A stretch of 64,000 nucleotides of DNA from Bacteroidales bacterium. GTDB lineage: Bacteria; Bacteroidota; Bacteroidia; Bacteroidales; Bacteroidaceae. The position numbers and the translations under genes were made by a program. This document shows positions 43,483 through 51,291 of the stretch, piece by piece. Within the stretch, counting starts at the first letter, position 1. Every line of letters starts with the position of its first letter. The stretch spans positions 38,592 through 102,591 of the forward strand of contig JAAYUD010000060.1 in the NCBI GenBank assembly GCA_012517855.1, given 5' to 3'. Below the pieces are notes generated by a model. That model did not search any database. It was not told the origin of the DNA and was given only the letters and a program-made list of their open reading frames with translations.

Positions 43483-43503
43483 GTTTTTATATTTGCCTTG
43501 CTA

Positions 43504-44091
43504 TTATAGTTCGTTGCCTTGAATACCCATTCCTGCCAATATAGGAAATAATGCCGACTCTGCCTTTGAGCTTTCTGTCTGAGCATACTTTGCAGGATCC
43601 AACACAAACGTATAGGTTCCTTTATCTTTCATTTCACTCAATTTGACATGGACTTCTTCATCGTATGATGAAACTTCGGGCAACACTCCCAACCTCTTTA
43701 TCTCTTTCGACTCTTTGGTCAGTTCCAAAATGTTCAAAGCCAAATCTTTTCTGGTTACCAAATCTTTGCATGGCGCACCGATCATTTCAAAATAACCGAT
43801 ATTGTCGTCGAAACCTTTACCGTTCAAATCGATAGCTATATCATTGGGGTTGGCAAGAGCCAATTTCTCTGAATAAGCATCGTAAACCCAAATCACCAGA
43901 CATTTGTTTTCCTTGCCTCTCACTCCCATATCGAGCATCAGATAGTCCAGCAGATAGGGTATATTCACATTTTCTATCGGGCGTTGCAATTTTTCTTTAT
44001 AATATTTTTCCATGTCAGCAATGAGCGTATTCAAAAAATAGACATCTATTATCAGTACGTTCTCAGGAAATTTGATTGCGGATGTTTCCAT
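43504..44091 (-). CDS. Conserved protein of unknown function
   Basis: A 195-residue soluble protein with no signal peptide or membrane segment. LIIDVYFLNTLIADMEKYYKEKL near residue 13, IPYLLDYLMLDMGVRGKENKCLVIWVYD near 44 and FDDNIGYFEMIGAP near 92 give an alternating alpha/beta pattern; the C-terminal part has YTFVLDPAKY and a hydrophobic end. I think I have seen similar short proteins annotated in Bacteroidales but cannot name a function. TATCTTTG on the reverse strand (44138-44145) is the promoter box, 46 bp upstream. Confidence 0.6.
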   Translation of the reverse strand: METSAIKFPENVLIIDVYFLNTLIADMEKYYKEKLQRPIENVNIPYLLDYLMLDMGVRGKENKCLVIWVYDAYSEKLALANPNDIAIDLNGKGFDDNIGYFEMIGAPCKDLVTRKDLALNILELTKESKEIKRLGVLPEVSSYDEEVHVKLSEMKDKGTYTFVLDPAKYAQTESSKAESALFPILAGMGIQGNEL

Positions 44092-44137
44092 GCTTATTTT
44101 CTTTATGTTTTATTCTTAATAATCTTGATATTCGGTG

Positions 44138-44145
44138 CAAAGATA
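44138..44145 (-). promoter_or_regulatory. -7 box (TATCTTTG) of the gene at 43504-44091
   Basis: Consensus -7 box on the reverse strand, 46 bp before the ATG. Confidence 0.5.
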
Positions 44146-44727
44146 CGAATTAATAAACAATAAAGCACGGTATCTCTTTCATTACATTTCAATTAATTTC
44201 AGGCTTTTATACGAAAGAGCATTAATCTTTTTCTAGCGCCTGAATATGCCTTGTGTAATAAGAATTGTATCTCTAATGCAACACAAACGTATGTTTCGTC
44301 TTTCGGAAAATAAAGATTCAACCTTTTTGTTTCATCGCCTCATTGTTTTTGTACGTATGGTTCATACGTTTGGTGGTGACCATACATTCGTTTGCTGGGC
44401 AGCAGACATTCATTTGGTGCGCACCATATGAATGTCTGCTGCCCAGCAAACGAATGAGAAGAACGGAAGATTTGGATGAACGGTTTTTATTTAAAGCATG
44501 ATACATACGGATGATCATTGTCGCTCTATCAGATGTTGTTACTATGGTTACCTTTCTATGTAGCGTTGCAGTAACAACGTAAAGACGATAGATAAAACAG
44601 CACAACGCTTGTCGTTTTATATTGTACGTGCACATCAATCTGTTGATAATAAAGCCACTAAAACTTGCAACAGATGCTTATCGATGGAGATTTATCTTTT
44701 TGTCCATGGAAAATAATCAAACTTATT
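44146..44727. other. Hairpin-rich intergenic region with a 72-bp palindrome
   Basis: No convincing gene. Besides the 72-bp palindrome (44385-44456), CGTATG/CATACG (44354-44368) and GTATGGT/ACCATAC (about 44355-44385) offer alternative pairings just before it, and a GTTGTTACT/AGTAACAAC pair lies near 44535-44577. The frames on either strand have atypical composition (many Cys, Met and Arg) and cross the palindrome. Confidence 0.5.
44385..44456. repeat. 72-bp near-perfect palindrome
   Basis: The two 36-bp halves (44385-44420 and 44421-44456) are reverse complements with a single mismatch at the thirtieth base. The arms run CATTCGTTTGCTGGGCAGCA... and the centre is the perfect dyad TGGTGCGCACCA. 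There is no T run after it and no gene ends nearby, so it is not an ordinary terminator. Confidence 0.9.
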
Positions 44728-44759
44728 TTTGTTATTTCGATTGCCTTGCACTATCTTTG
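44728..44759 (+). promoter_or_regulatory. Promoter TTTG-N20-TATCTTTG of the DUF5606 gene
   Basis: TTTG (44728-44731) and TATCTTTG (44752-44759) with ideal spacing. Start near 44766, giving a leader of about 26 nt and ruling out the upstream start at 44729. Confidence 0.7.
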
Positions 44760-44791
44760 AAGCTCGAATTTTAAAAAATATACGAAATCTT

Positions 44792-45298
44792 ATGATAAAG
44801 AATATCTTATCTGTATCCGGAAAGCCCGGTTTGTATAAGCTTGTTTCGCGTAGCAAAAACATGCTTATCATAGAGTCGATTATCGACAAAAAACGTATGC
44901 CTGTTTACGATCACGAAAAAGTTGTTTCATTGGGTGATATCGCTATTTATACCGATGAAGATGATAAGCCGTTGAGTACCCTTTTCGAAGAGATCAAAGC
45001 TAAACAGAATGATGCTCCCATCGATATCGATTACAAGAAGGCTTCGAAAGATGAGTTAGAAGGGTTCTTGGAAAGCATTCTTCCTAATTTTGATCGCGAT
45101 CGTGTTTATCCGTCAGATATAAAGAAAATCATTCAGTGGTATAATTTACTTATCAGTAATGGTATTACCGATTTTCATGACGAGACATTGCCTCAGAAAG
45201 AAGAAGAGCCCGAGGTTGTTGCTGAAGCACCAAAGAGCGAACCTGTAGAGGAAGAAAAGAAAGCTCCTAAAGCAAGAGCTAAAAAGACGGTAAAATAA
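44792..45298 (+). CDS. DUF5606 family protein
   Basis: A 168-residue protein beginning IKNILSVSGKPGLYKLVSRSKNMLIIESI, a conserved beta-rich start seen across Bacteroidota. KVVSLGDIAIYTDEDDKPL follows, then a helical part with YPSDIKKIIQWYNLLISNGITDF. The last 40 residues are a charged Glu/Lys/Ala/Pro tail (EEPEVVAEAPKSEPVEEEKK...ARAKKTVK), probably disordered. The strong conservation and basic/acidic tail hint at a ribosome- or nucleoid-linked role, but no function is known to me. Own promoter and terminator. Confidence 0.7.
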   Translation: MIKNILSVSGKPGLYKLVSRSKNMLIIESIIDKKRMPVYDHEKVVSLGDIAIYTDEDDKPLSTLFEEIKAKQNDAPIDIDYKKASKDELEGFLESILPNFDRDRVYPSDIKKIIQWYNLLISNGITDFHDETLPQKEEEPEVVAEAPKSEPVEEEKKAPKARAKKTVK

Positions 45299-45312
45299 GC
45301 TGCAAGCAGAAT

Positions 45313-45350
45313 AAAAAAAAGAGGTCGTTGAAAAACGGTCTCTTTTTTTT
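45313..45350 (+). terminator. Terminator after the DUF5606 gene
   Basis: An A-run plus GAGGTCGTT pairs (with two G-U wobbles) with AACGGTCTC followed by eight Ts. Confidence 0.8.
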
Positions 45351-45388
45351 ATGTTTGATTCTATGGTTTTGTGCGTAATTGTTTGCGC

Positions 45389-45886
45389 TTATTTTATTTT
45401 CTTTTCTTTCGCCTTTTTGCTTATCAATTGAACGTTTTTGATAATTGCGCGGCTCGAAAAAGTCGCTCCCGTTACTCCGTCTACTTTTTCGTCTTTAGCT
45501 TTCTGGATGTTCTTTCCGTTCCATTTGTTGAATAATCCTTCTGCTGCTACTTTGCTTAGATATTTGGGCGTTTCGTTGTTATTGAAAGCTGTCACTTTAC
45601 GTATTTTCTGATTCTTGTCAGTGACAATTAATATTGGGACAGGGCCTCTGAAACCGCGAATATCTTTTCCGTATTCGCTACTGTTGAATACGTAGCCCAA
45701 TACTTTTCCTCTTTTATCTACGGCTTTGTTCCAGATGTCGTTGATCTTGACGATTTTTGTTGCCGAGGGGTATGTCTTTTTCACTATTTCGAGCGGAGAC
45801 TCTTTGGGGGAATGATTACTCTCTTGTGCCGAAATCCCGCAATACGTAAATATCATAAGTGCAAAACTTAGTATTAACTTTTTCAT
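45389..45886 (-). CDS. Exported FMN-binding domain protein
   Basis: A 165-residue protein with a signal peptide (to about GISAQ, residue 21) and an FMN_bind domain. The flavinylation motif is DGVTGATFSS near residues 134-143, where the last Thr of TGAT would carry covalent FMN. GYVFNSSEYGKDIRGFRGPVPILIV is the conserved upstream strand. Such proteins carry electrons in the periplasm. The enzyme that attaches the FMN, ApbE, is encoded at 54730. No rnf or nqr genes adjoin, so its redox partner is unknown. Confidence 0.82.
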   Translation of the reverse strand: MKKLILSFALMIFTYCGISAQESNHSPKESPLEIVKKTYPSATKIVKINDIWNKAVDKRGKVLGYVFNSSEYGKDIRGFRGPVPILIVTDKNQKIRKVTAFNNNETPKYLSKVAAEGLFNKWNGKNIQKAKDEKVDGVTGATFSSRAIIKNVQLISKKAKEKKIK

Positions 45887-46066
45887 ATTGTCCAGTTTTT
45901 ATTTATTATTATCATTATTTTAACTGAGCGAAATTAATCATTAAAATTGATAGCGGGGCAAGCTTTTCAATAATTTTAGTACTAATTAGGCTAATAATAT
46001 AGCGTCACAGCTCTTGGGGGGTGATAAAAATAAATGAATTTATTTTCTATTCTCTTTGGCATGCAT

Positions 46067-46074
46067 TATCTTTG
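46067..46074 (+). promoter_or_regulatory. -7 box (TATCTTTG) of queC
   Basis: Consensus -7 box ending 6 bp before the queC ATG; the predicted start is at or next to the ATG, so a leaderless mRNA is likely. Confidence 0.55.
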
Positions 46075-46080
46075 CACTCT

Positions 46081-46737
46081 ATGAAAAAAGATTCGTTATT
46101 AATATTAAGTGGCGGCATGGACAGTGTCACCATGCTTTATGAATATTTGGACGATATAGCCCTTGCCCTGTCTTTTGATTACGGTGCCAACCATAATGCG
46201 AAAGAAATTCCTTTTGCTCAGTTACATTGTCAGCGATTAGGCATTAAACACCTAGTGATTCCGCTTCAGTTTATGCACGATTATTTTAAAAGCTCTTTGC
46301 TTGCGGGAGCAGATGCTATCCCCGAAGGACATTATTCGAGCGAAAACATGCGCTCCACCGTTGTACCTTTTCGCAATGGCATCATGCTTTCCATTGCTTG
46401 TGGCATTGCTGAGAGTAATGGATTACAAAAGGTGATGATTGCCAATCATTTTGGTGATCATGCTATCTATCCCGATTGTCGTACATCATTTATCGATGCA
46501 ATGAACGAAGCGATGGTTCGAGGCACCTTCAAACATATTATGTTGGAAGCACCTTATACAGCTATTACTAAGACCGAAATAGCAAAACATGGCAAGCTAT
46601 TGGGAGTCAATTATGCCGAGACTTGGTCGTGTTATAAAGGTCGTGATAGACATTGTGGCAAATGCGGCACTTGTGTGGAGCGTAAAGAAGCACTTCGCGA
46701 AGCTGGCATTGAAGACAAAACTGACTACGAAGAATAA
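46081..46737 (+). CDS. queC: 7-cyano-7-deazaguanine synthase
   Basis: Converts 7-carboxy-7-deazaguanine to preQ0 with ATP and ammonia in queuosine synthesis. From the ATG at 46081 the product has 218 residues. The PP-loop is LILSGGMDSVTMLY near residues 7-20, and the zinc site is in SCYKGRDRHCGKCGTC near the C-terminus (four cysteines). I reject the upstream start at 46021, because the TATCTTTG promoter lies within that extension. A queuosine-precursor transporter with a putative preQ1 riboswitch is encoded at 57803. No queD, queE or queF is adjacent. Confidence 0.94.
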   Translation: MKKDSLLILSGGMDSVTMLYEYLDDIALALSFDYGANHNAKEIPFAQLHCQRLGIKHLVIPLQFMHDYFKSSLLAGADAIPEGHYSSENMRSTVVPFRNGIMLSIACGIAESNGLQKVMIANHFGDHAIYPDCRTSFIDAMNEAMVRGTFKHIMLEAPYTAITKTEIAKHGKLLGVNYAETWSCYKGRDRHCGKCGTCVERKEALREAGIEDKTDYEE

Positions 46738-46803
46738 TGTAGAATTCTTTTTTCGTTTTTATTGTAAACTATTTAATAACCCATATAACTAAAAAGAAAT
46801 ATT

Positions 46804-48792
46804 ATGGAAGATGAGAAAAAGGCAGTGGGGCTACCCGATAATGCGTTTCGTGAGTTGAAACCCGGTGAAGCTTATCACCCTATCATGGAACCCGGTAAAA
46901 ACTATTCGGAAGTGAATGTGTGGTCTGTTGCTTGGGGCATTTGTATGGCAGTACTGTTTTCGGCTGCCGCTGCATATTTGGGATTGAAAGTTGGTCAGGT
47001 ATTCGAAGCTGCAATTCCCATCGCTATTATAGCTGTTGGTGTTTCTGGCGCCGCCAAACGAAAGAATTCTTTAGGCGAAAATGTCATTATTCAAAGTATC
47101 GGAGCCTGTTCGGGTGCGGTAGTGGCAGGTGCAATATTTACATTACCCGCCATTTATATATTGCAAGCAAAGTATCCGGAAATGAGTGCCTCGTTTATTC
47201 AGGTGTTTTTAAGTTCTGCTTTGGGAGGTATATTGGGTATTTTATTTCTGATACCATTTAGAAAGTATTTCGTCAGTGATATGCATGGCAAATATCCTTT
47301 CCCCGAAGCTACAGCAACTACTCAGGTGTTGGTATCGGGTGCCAAAGGAGGCAATCAGGCAAAGCCGCTACTTATGGCTGGACTTGTTGGTGGACTTTAC
47401 GACTTTATAGTTGCGACTTTCGGCTGGTGGAACGAATGTTTTACAACCAGGGTTTGCGAATGGGGTTCAATGGTTGCCGATAAAGCAAAGCTGGTATTCA
47501 AAGTTAATACCGGAGCTGCCGTAGTTGGACTTGGTTATATTGTCGGGCTTAAATATGCATTAATAATCGTCATCGGTTCGCTCAGTGTGTGGTGGGTTAT
47601 TGTGCCGGGCATGTCGCTTGCTTTTCACAATACCGTGTTGAATCTTTGGGATCCGAGTATCACTCAGACCGTTGGTTCGATGAGCCCCGAGGCTATATTC
47701 AAATATTATGGTAAGAGTATCGGTATCGGTGGTATAGCCATGGCCGGTATTATCGGTATCATTAAGTCGTGGGGTATCATTCGGGATGCAGTAGGACTTG
47801 CTGCTAAAGAGATGAAAGGCAAAGGGGCTTCGCTTCAACATGTGCAGCGTACAAACCGCGACTTGTCGATGAAGATTATTGCTGTCGGTTCTATAGTCAC
47901 TATTCTATTGGTGTTGGCATTCTTTTATTTCGGAGTAATGGGCGGTAATCTGCTATTTACGATTGCAGGAATTTTATTGGTTACTATTATTGCCTTCCTT
48001 TTCACAACGGTTGCTGCCAATGCTATTGCCATTGTCGGTTCTAACCCTGTATCGGGAATGACGCTGATGACTTTGATTCTAGCTTCTGTAGTGATGGTGG
48101 CTGTGGGACTGAAAGGACCTGCCGGTATGTTGGCTGCTCTTATTATGGGTGGTGTAGTTTGTACTGCTCTTTCTATGTCAGGTAGTTTTATTACCGATTT
48201 GAAGATCGGTTATTGGCTAGGTACTACTCCTGCCAAACAGCAGACTTGGAAGTTCCTGGGTACCTTGGTATCGGCGGCTACTGTAGGTGGCGTAATGATT
48301 ATTTTGAATAAAACGTATGGATTTGCCAGTGGGCAGCTTGCCGCTCCACAAGCAAACGCCATGGCAGCTGTGATTGAACCGCTAATGAATGGTGCAGGTG
48401 CTCCCTGGCTTCTATATGGTATCGGAGCTGTTTTGGCTATCGTATTGACTTACTTTAAAGTTCCGGCATTAGCTTTTGCATTGGGCATGTTTATTCCTAT
48501 GGAACTTAATATACCTTTGGTTGTAGGTGGTGCACTCAATTGGTATGTTACCAGTCGCTCCAAAGATGAAGCGCTTAATAAAGAACGTGGTGAAAAGGGT
48601 ACTCTTATTGCATCGGGTTTTATTGCAGGTGGTGCATTGATGGGTGTAGTTAGTGCATTGATGCGTTTTGGCGGTATTAATCTTATTAATGAAGCGTGGC
48701 TATCCAACTCGTGGTCCGAAGTTGTTTCGCTGTTGGCTTATATCGTATTGTTAGTATACTTTGCCAAATCGGCCATGAAGATTAAGAAATAA
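46804..48792 (+). CDS. OPT-family oligopeptide transporter
   Basis: A 662-residue inner-membrane protein with about 14-16 hydrophobic segments. VNVWSVAWGICMAVLFSAAAAYLGLKVGQVFEAAIPIAI, GKYPFPEATATTQVLVSGAKGG near residue 160 and LGMFIPMELNIPLVVGGALNWYV near 560 are hallmarks of the bacterial OPT family, which takes up small peptides or metal-chelate complexes. The DUF1460 amidase gene follows after one base; both may serve recycling of peptides, perhaps from cell wall. Confidence 0.92.
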   Translation: MEDEKKAVGLPDNAFRELKPGEAYHPIMEPGKNYSEVNVWSVAWGICMAVLFSAAAAYLGLKVGQVFEAAIPIAIIAVGVSGAAKRKNSLGENVIIQSIGACSGAVVAGAIFTLPAIYILQAKYPEMSASFIQVFLSSALGGILGILFLIPFRKYFVSDMHGKYPFPEATATTQVLVSGAKGGNQAKPLLMAGLVGGLYDFIVATFGWWNECFTTRVCEWGSMVADKAKLVFKVNTGAAVVGLGYIVGLKYALIIVIGSLSVWWVIVPGMSLAFHNTVLNLWDPSITQTVGSMSPEAIFKYYGKSIGIGGIAMAGIIGIIKSWGIIRDAVGLAAKEMKGKGASLQHVQRTNRDLSMKIIAVGSIVTILLVLAFFYFGVMGGNLLFTIAGILLVTIIAFLFTTVAANAIAIVGSNPVSGMTLMTLILASVVMVAVGLKGPAGMLAALIMGGVVCTALSMSGSFITDLKIGYWLGTTPAKQQTWKFLGTLVSAATVGGVMIILNKTYGFASGQLAAPQANAMAAVIEPLMNGAGAPWLLYGIGAVLAIVLTYFKVPALAFALGMFIPMELNIPLVVGGALNWYVTSRSKDEALNKERGEKGTLIASGFIAGGALMGVVSALMRFGGINLINEAWLSNSWSEVVSLLAYIVLLVYFAKSAMKIKK

Positions 48793-48793
48793 G

Positions 48794-49561
48794 ATGAAGA
48801 AGGTTTTAATCGTAGTTTTAGTTCTTTTTTCGGTATCGCTCTATGCAGCGGTACCGAAAAATAGTATGTTGGAAAATGGTCTGAAGTTCTTGGGAGTGCC
48901 TTATGTAGCCCATACTTTGGAAGTGAATTCTCCTAGAGAGTCGTTGGTTGTAAATCTTAAGCAAGTGGATTGCACCACTTTTGTAGAATATGTATTGGCA
49001 CGCTCTTTGTGTAATAACCCGAATGATGAAGCTCAGTTTGAAGATCGTTTGCAGATGATACGTTATCGGGATGGCATTATTGATGGATATACTTCTCGGT
49101 TGCATTATTCTACCGAATGGGTAATGAACGGATTGAAGCATGGCTATCTTACAGACGTTGCGGCAGCATATAGCAAAGACACTACGACGGTACATGTATC
49201 CTTTATGTCTACTCATCCCGATAAATACATTCAATTGAAAGATTCTCCAGTTGATGTTGCCAAAATAGCTCAGAAAGAAAGAGAACTTTCCGGCAAAATA
49301 GTCCACTATATTCCTCGTGAAAAGTTACCGGTAAAAGGTTTTAAATGGATTCACGACGGAGATATTATTCTCTTGGTGACGAATATGACGGGACTGGACA
49401 ATTCTCATTTGGGAATTGCCATTTATCGAAACGGTGAACTACATTTGCTTCATGCTTCTTCGCTCGATATGAAAGTGAAAATTCAGGAAGAGCCTTTGCG
49501 TGAGCAATTGATGAAGAGGAAAGGATGTTTAGGTATTCGTGTCGTTCGAATGAAGAAATAG
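48794..49561 (+). CDS. DUF1460 N-acetylmuramoyl-L-alanine amidase-like protein
   Basis: A 255-residue exported protein (signal peptide MKKVLIVVLVLFSVSLYAA). The NlpC/P60-like fold of DUF1460 is marked by LKQVDCTTFVEYVLA with catalytic Cys near residue 59, IHDGDIILLVTN near 189 and LDNSHLGIAIYRNGELHLLHAS near 205-226 with the catalytic His. Relatives cleave the lactyl-amide bond of muropeptides. Its gene begins one base after the OPT transporter, suggesting that peptides released from the wall are then imported. The 3' end overlaps the convergent lipB by 33 bp. Confidence 0.85.
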   Translation: MKKVLIVVLVLFSVSLYAAVPKNSMLENGLKFLGVPYVAHTLEVNSPRESLVVNLKQVDCTTFVEYVLARSLCNNPNDEAQFEDRLQMIRYRDGIIDGYTSRLHYSTEWVMNGLKHGYLTDVAAAYSKDTTTVHVSFMSTHPDKYIQLKDSPVDVAKIAQKERELSGKIVHYIPREKLPVKGFKWIHDGDIILLVTNMTGLDNSHLGIAIYRNGELHLLHASSLDMKVKIQEEPLREQLMKRKGCLGIRVVRMKK

Positions 49562-50212
49562 TTCGGTTATCTCTTTATAGAGTTGTTCTTCTACTTGAGC
49601 GATATCTATTACTTTCCCCAATTCTTTTGACAGTGAAGTAACGCCCTTGTCAACGAATCCACACGGATTGATATAGCTGAAATAACGTAAATCTGTGTTG
49701 ATATTGAATGCTAGTCCATGCATCGTAACGAAATGACTGCTACGCACTCCGATGGCGCAAATTTTTCGGGCACGAGGCGTATCTCCATCAAGCCAAACAC
49801 CTGTTGCCCTTTCTATCCTACCCGATTGGATGCCGTACGAACGGCATACTCTTATGACTGCTTCTTCAAGCAAATGCACGTATTGCTTTAACCCCAAGTT
49901 GAATTCTTCCAAATTGATGATAGGATAACATACTATTTGTCCGGGGCCATGATATGTGATGTCACCGCCACGGTCTATATGATATAAAGTCGCATCGATC
50001 GCTTTGAGTTGCGATTCGGACAGCAACATATTTTGTTCTTTACCGCTTCTTCCCAATGTATATACATGAGGATGTTGACAAAAGATGACGCGGTTAATGT
50101 ATGGTGTCCCATTTTGTTTGGCATCTACTACCTCATTGAACCATTTCTCTTGTCTGTCCCATGCTTCGTGGTAAGGAATTAAATTCCAGTCTACTTTTTC
50201 AATGTCTTTCAT
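49529..50212 (-). CDS. lipB: Octanoyl-[acyl-carrier-protein]:protein N-octanoyltransferase
   Basis: Moves octanoate from ACP to lipoyl domains, the first step of lipoate synthesis. The 227-residue protein has TLGRSGKEQN, the signature IDRGGDITYHGPGQIVCYPI near residues 78-97, catalytic Lys in ARKICAIGVR and Cys in NPCGFVDKGVTSL near residue 183. Its last 33 bp overlap the end of the convergent DUF1460 gene. lipA is not in the window. Confidence 0.94.
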   Translation of the reverse strand: MKDIEKVDWNLIPYHEAWDRQEKWFNEVVDAKQNGTPYINRVIFCQHPHVYTLGRSGKEQNMLLSESQLKAIDATLYHIDRGGDITYHGPGQIVCYPIINLEEFNLGLKQYVHLLEEAVIRVCRSYGIQSGRIERATGVWLDGDTPRARKICAIGVRSSHFVTMHGLAFNINTDLRYFSYINPCGFVDKGVTSLSKELGKVIDIAQVEEQLYKEITELFLHSNDTNT

Positions 50213-50243
50213 TTTTGTTTGCTTTTTAGTTGTATATATTAGG

Positions 50244-50864
50244 TTATATAGCTGTTTGCTCTTCTGTTTCTACTCGAATGCCTTCAACTTTTAATAAAGC
50301 ATTGCGCAAGGCGGGCATTAAGGATTTACGGATGCGCAATTGCATTCGGCAGTCCATATCGAATTGTTGGCTCATAATTTCCACAGGTTGCTTTTTGATG
50401 ATATGCATCACATTATTCAGTAGCGGATATTCGAATAGTACCGTTATCACTTCATCGATAGTCTTCTCTGTAATAGTTCCAGCCGCAATAGCTTGTGCTG
50501 CGGCAGTTCTATATGCTACAATAAGCCCGCTTGTGCCGAGCTTGATACCGCCGAAATAGCGAACCACAATAATCAGTATGTTTGTTAGCTGGTTTGAGTT
50601 GATTTGTCCTAAAATAGGTTTTCCTGCTGTTCCTGAAGGCTCTCCATTATCATTGGCACGAAATTCTCTTTGTTCGGTTCCCAACATATAGGCAAAACAG
50701 ATGTGACGGGCGTCATAATACTTATTTTGATATTCTTTGAGTAGTAAGTGAATTTCTTCGAGCGATGATACAGGAAAAGCTACCGCAATAAATTTACTGC
50801 GTTTTTCGGTATAGATACTTTCAGAAGCTCCACTAATTGTTTTATAAGTATCTTCTTCAGCCAT
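50244..50864 (-). CDS. YigZ/IMPACT family protein
   Basis: A 206-residue cytosolic protein. The N-terminal UPF0029/IMPACT domain has EKRSKFIAVAFPV, KYYDARHICFAY, ANDNGEPSGTAGKPIL and NILIIVVRYFGGIKLGTSGLIVAYR, all canonical; the C-terminal DUF1949 part (about 140-200) is ferredoxin-like. Function is unsettled, with proposed roles in nucleic-acid or translation-factor binding. The gap to lipB is 31 bp, so the two may share a transcript. Confidence 0.9.
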   Translation of the reverse strand: MAEEDTYKTISGASESIYTEKRSKFIAVAFPVSSLEEIHLLLKEYQNKYYDARHICFAYMLGTEQREFRANDNGEPSGTAGKPILGQINSNQLTNILIIVVRYFGGIKLGTSGLIVAYRTAAAQAIAAGTITEKTIDEVITVLFEYPLLNNVMHIIKKQPVEIMSQQFDMDCRMQLRIRKSLMPALRNALLKVEGIRVETEEQTAI

Positions 50865-50880
50865 TGTCTTTTAAACTAAA

Positions 50881-50908
50881 AAAAGGATGCTTTTAGGGGC
50901 ATCCTTTT
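50881..50908 (-). terminator. Terminator of the ffs-tRNA-Thr transcript
   Basis: AAAAGGATGC (50881-50890) and GCATCCTTTT (50899-50908) form a perfect 10-bp stem; on the reverse strand a T run follows. It ends the stable-RNA transcript before the YigZ-type gene. Confidence 0.85.
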
Positions 50909-50928
50909 CTAATTGTTTATTTTTTCTG

Positions 50929-51002
50929 AGCCTCTTGTCGGATTCGAACCAACGACCCCGAGATTACAAATCACGTGCTCTGGCCAACTGAGCTAAAGAG
51001 GC
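50929..51002 (-). tRNA. tRNA-Thr (anticodon TGT)
   Basis: The reverse strand folds as a full cloverleaf: acceptor GCCTCTT/AAGAGGC, D stem GCTC/GAGC, anticodon stem CGTGA/TCACG with loop TTTGTAA (anticodon TGT, reads ACA), a 5-nt variable loop, T stem GTTGG/CCGAC with loop TTCGAAT, discriminator T. CCA is not encoded. It begins 4 nt after the SRP RNA end and must be processed from the same precursor. Confidence 0.97.
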
Positions 51003-51006
51003 AGGT

Positions 51007-51102
51007 GGGTAAGCTACCTACATCGCGCCGCTACAACCAAATACCCTTGCTGCCGTCAAGCCCTGGGGGAATCAAAGGGAGCTGGCCGTATAGGACTTAC
51101 CC
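51007..51102 (-). ncRNA. ffs: Signal recognition particle RNA (4.5S-like), UGAC apical loop
   Basis: Read on the reverse strand, the 96-nt RNA begins GGGTAAG and ends CTTACCC, which pair to close a long hairpin. Near the apex, CAGGGCTTGACGGCAGCAAGG matches the SRP S-domain: the symmetric internal loop with CAGG on the 5' side and AGCA on the 3' side flanks a 3-bp stem (GCU/GGC) and the tetraloop UGAC. GCGCGATGTAGG corresponds to the conserved 3' side. The usual GGAA tetraloop is replaced by a URRC-type loop. This RNA binds Ffh to target membrane proteins co-translationally. The promoter lies at 51108-51138. Confidence 0.82.
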
Positions 51103-51107
51103 GGGCG

Positions 51108-51138
51108 CAAAGGTACTGCTTTTTATTCTTCTACCAAA
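51108..51138 (-). promoter_or_regulatory. Promoter TTTG-N19-TACCTTTG of the ffs-tRNA-Thr unit
   Basis: On the reverse strand TTTG (51135-51138) and TACCTTTG (51108-51115) with ideal spacing; the predicted start agrees with the GGG at the 5' end of the SRP RNA (51102-51100). Confidence 0.8.
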
Positions 51139-51262
51139 CACTTTCCGAGTATTTTTTTTATATCCTTTTTTATTCTCCTAAGAATTAAGTAATTAAATTT
51201 AAAAAAATATTAGCTGCTTGAAATAATGGAGCAACAAAGCAAAAAGAAAGAGATATTATTTG

Positions 51263-51270
51263 TAACTTTG
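51263..51270 (+). promoter_or_regulatory. -7 box (TAACTTTG) for the DUF4199-GT2 operon
   Basis: Matches TAnnTTTG, 21 bp before the ATG at 51292; the -33 element is not clear. Confidence 0.5.
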
Positions 51271-51291
51271 TGCACAATTCATTAGAATAGT

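Noticed and set aside
44385..44456. Integron attC site or ordinary terminator
   Set aside because: Core-site motifs (RYYYAAC/GTTRRRY in the proper places) and unpaired extra-helical bases are missing, and there is no T run or adjacent gene end.
44318..44638. 106-codon reverse frame across the palindrome
   Set aside because: It reads through the 72-bp palindrome and has an odd Cys/Met/Arg-rich composition; it is a chance frame.
46021..46080. 20-residue N-terminal extension of QueC
   Set aside because: The extension contains the TATCTTTG promoter box, and the PP-loop follows normally from the ATG at 46081.
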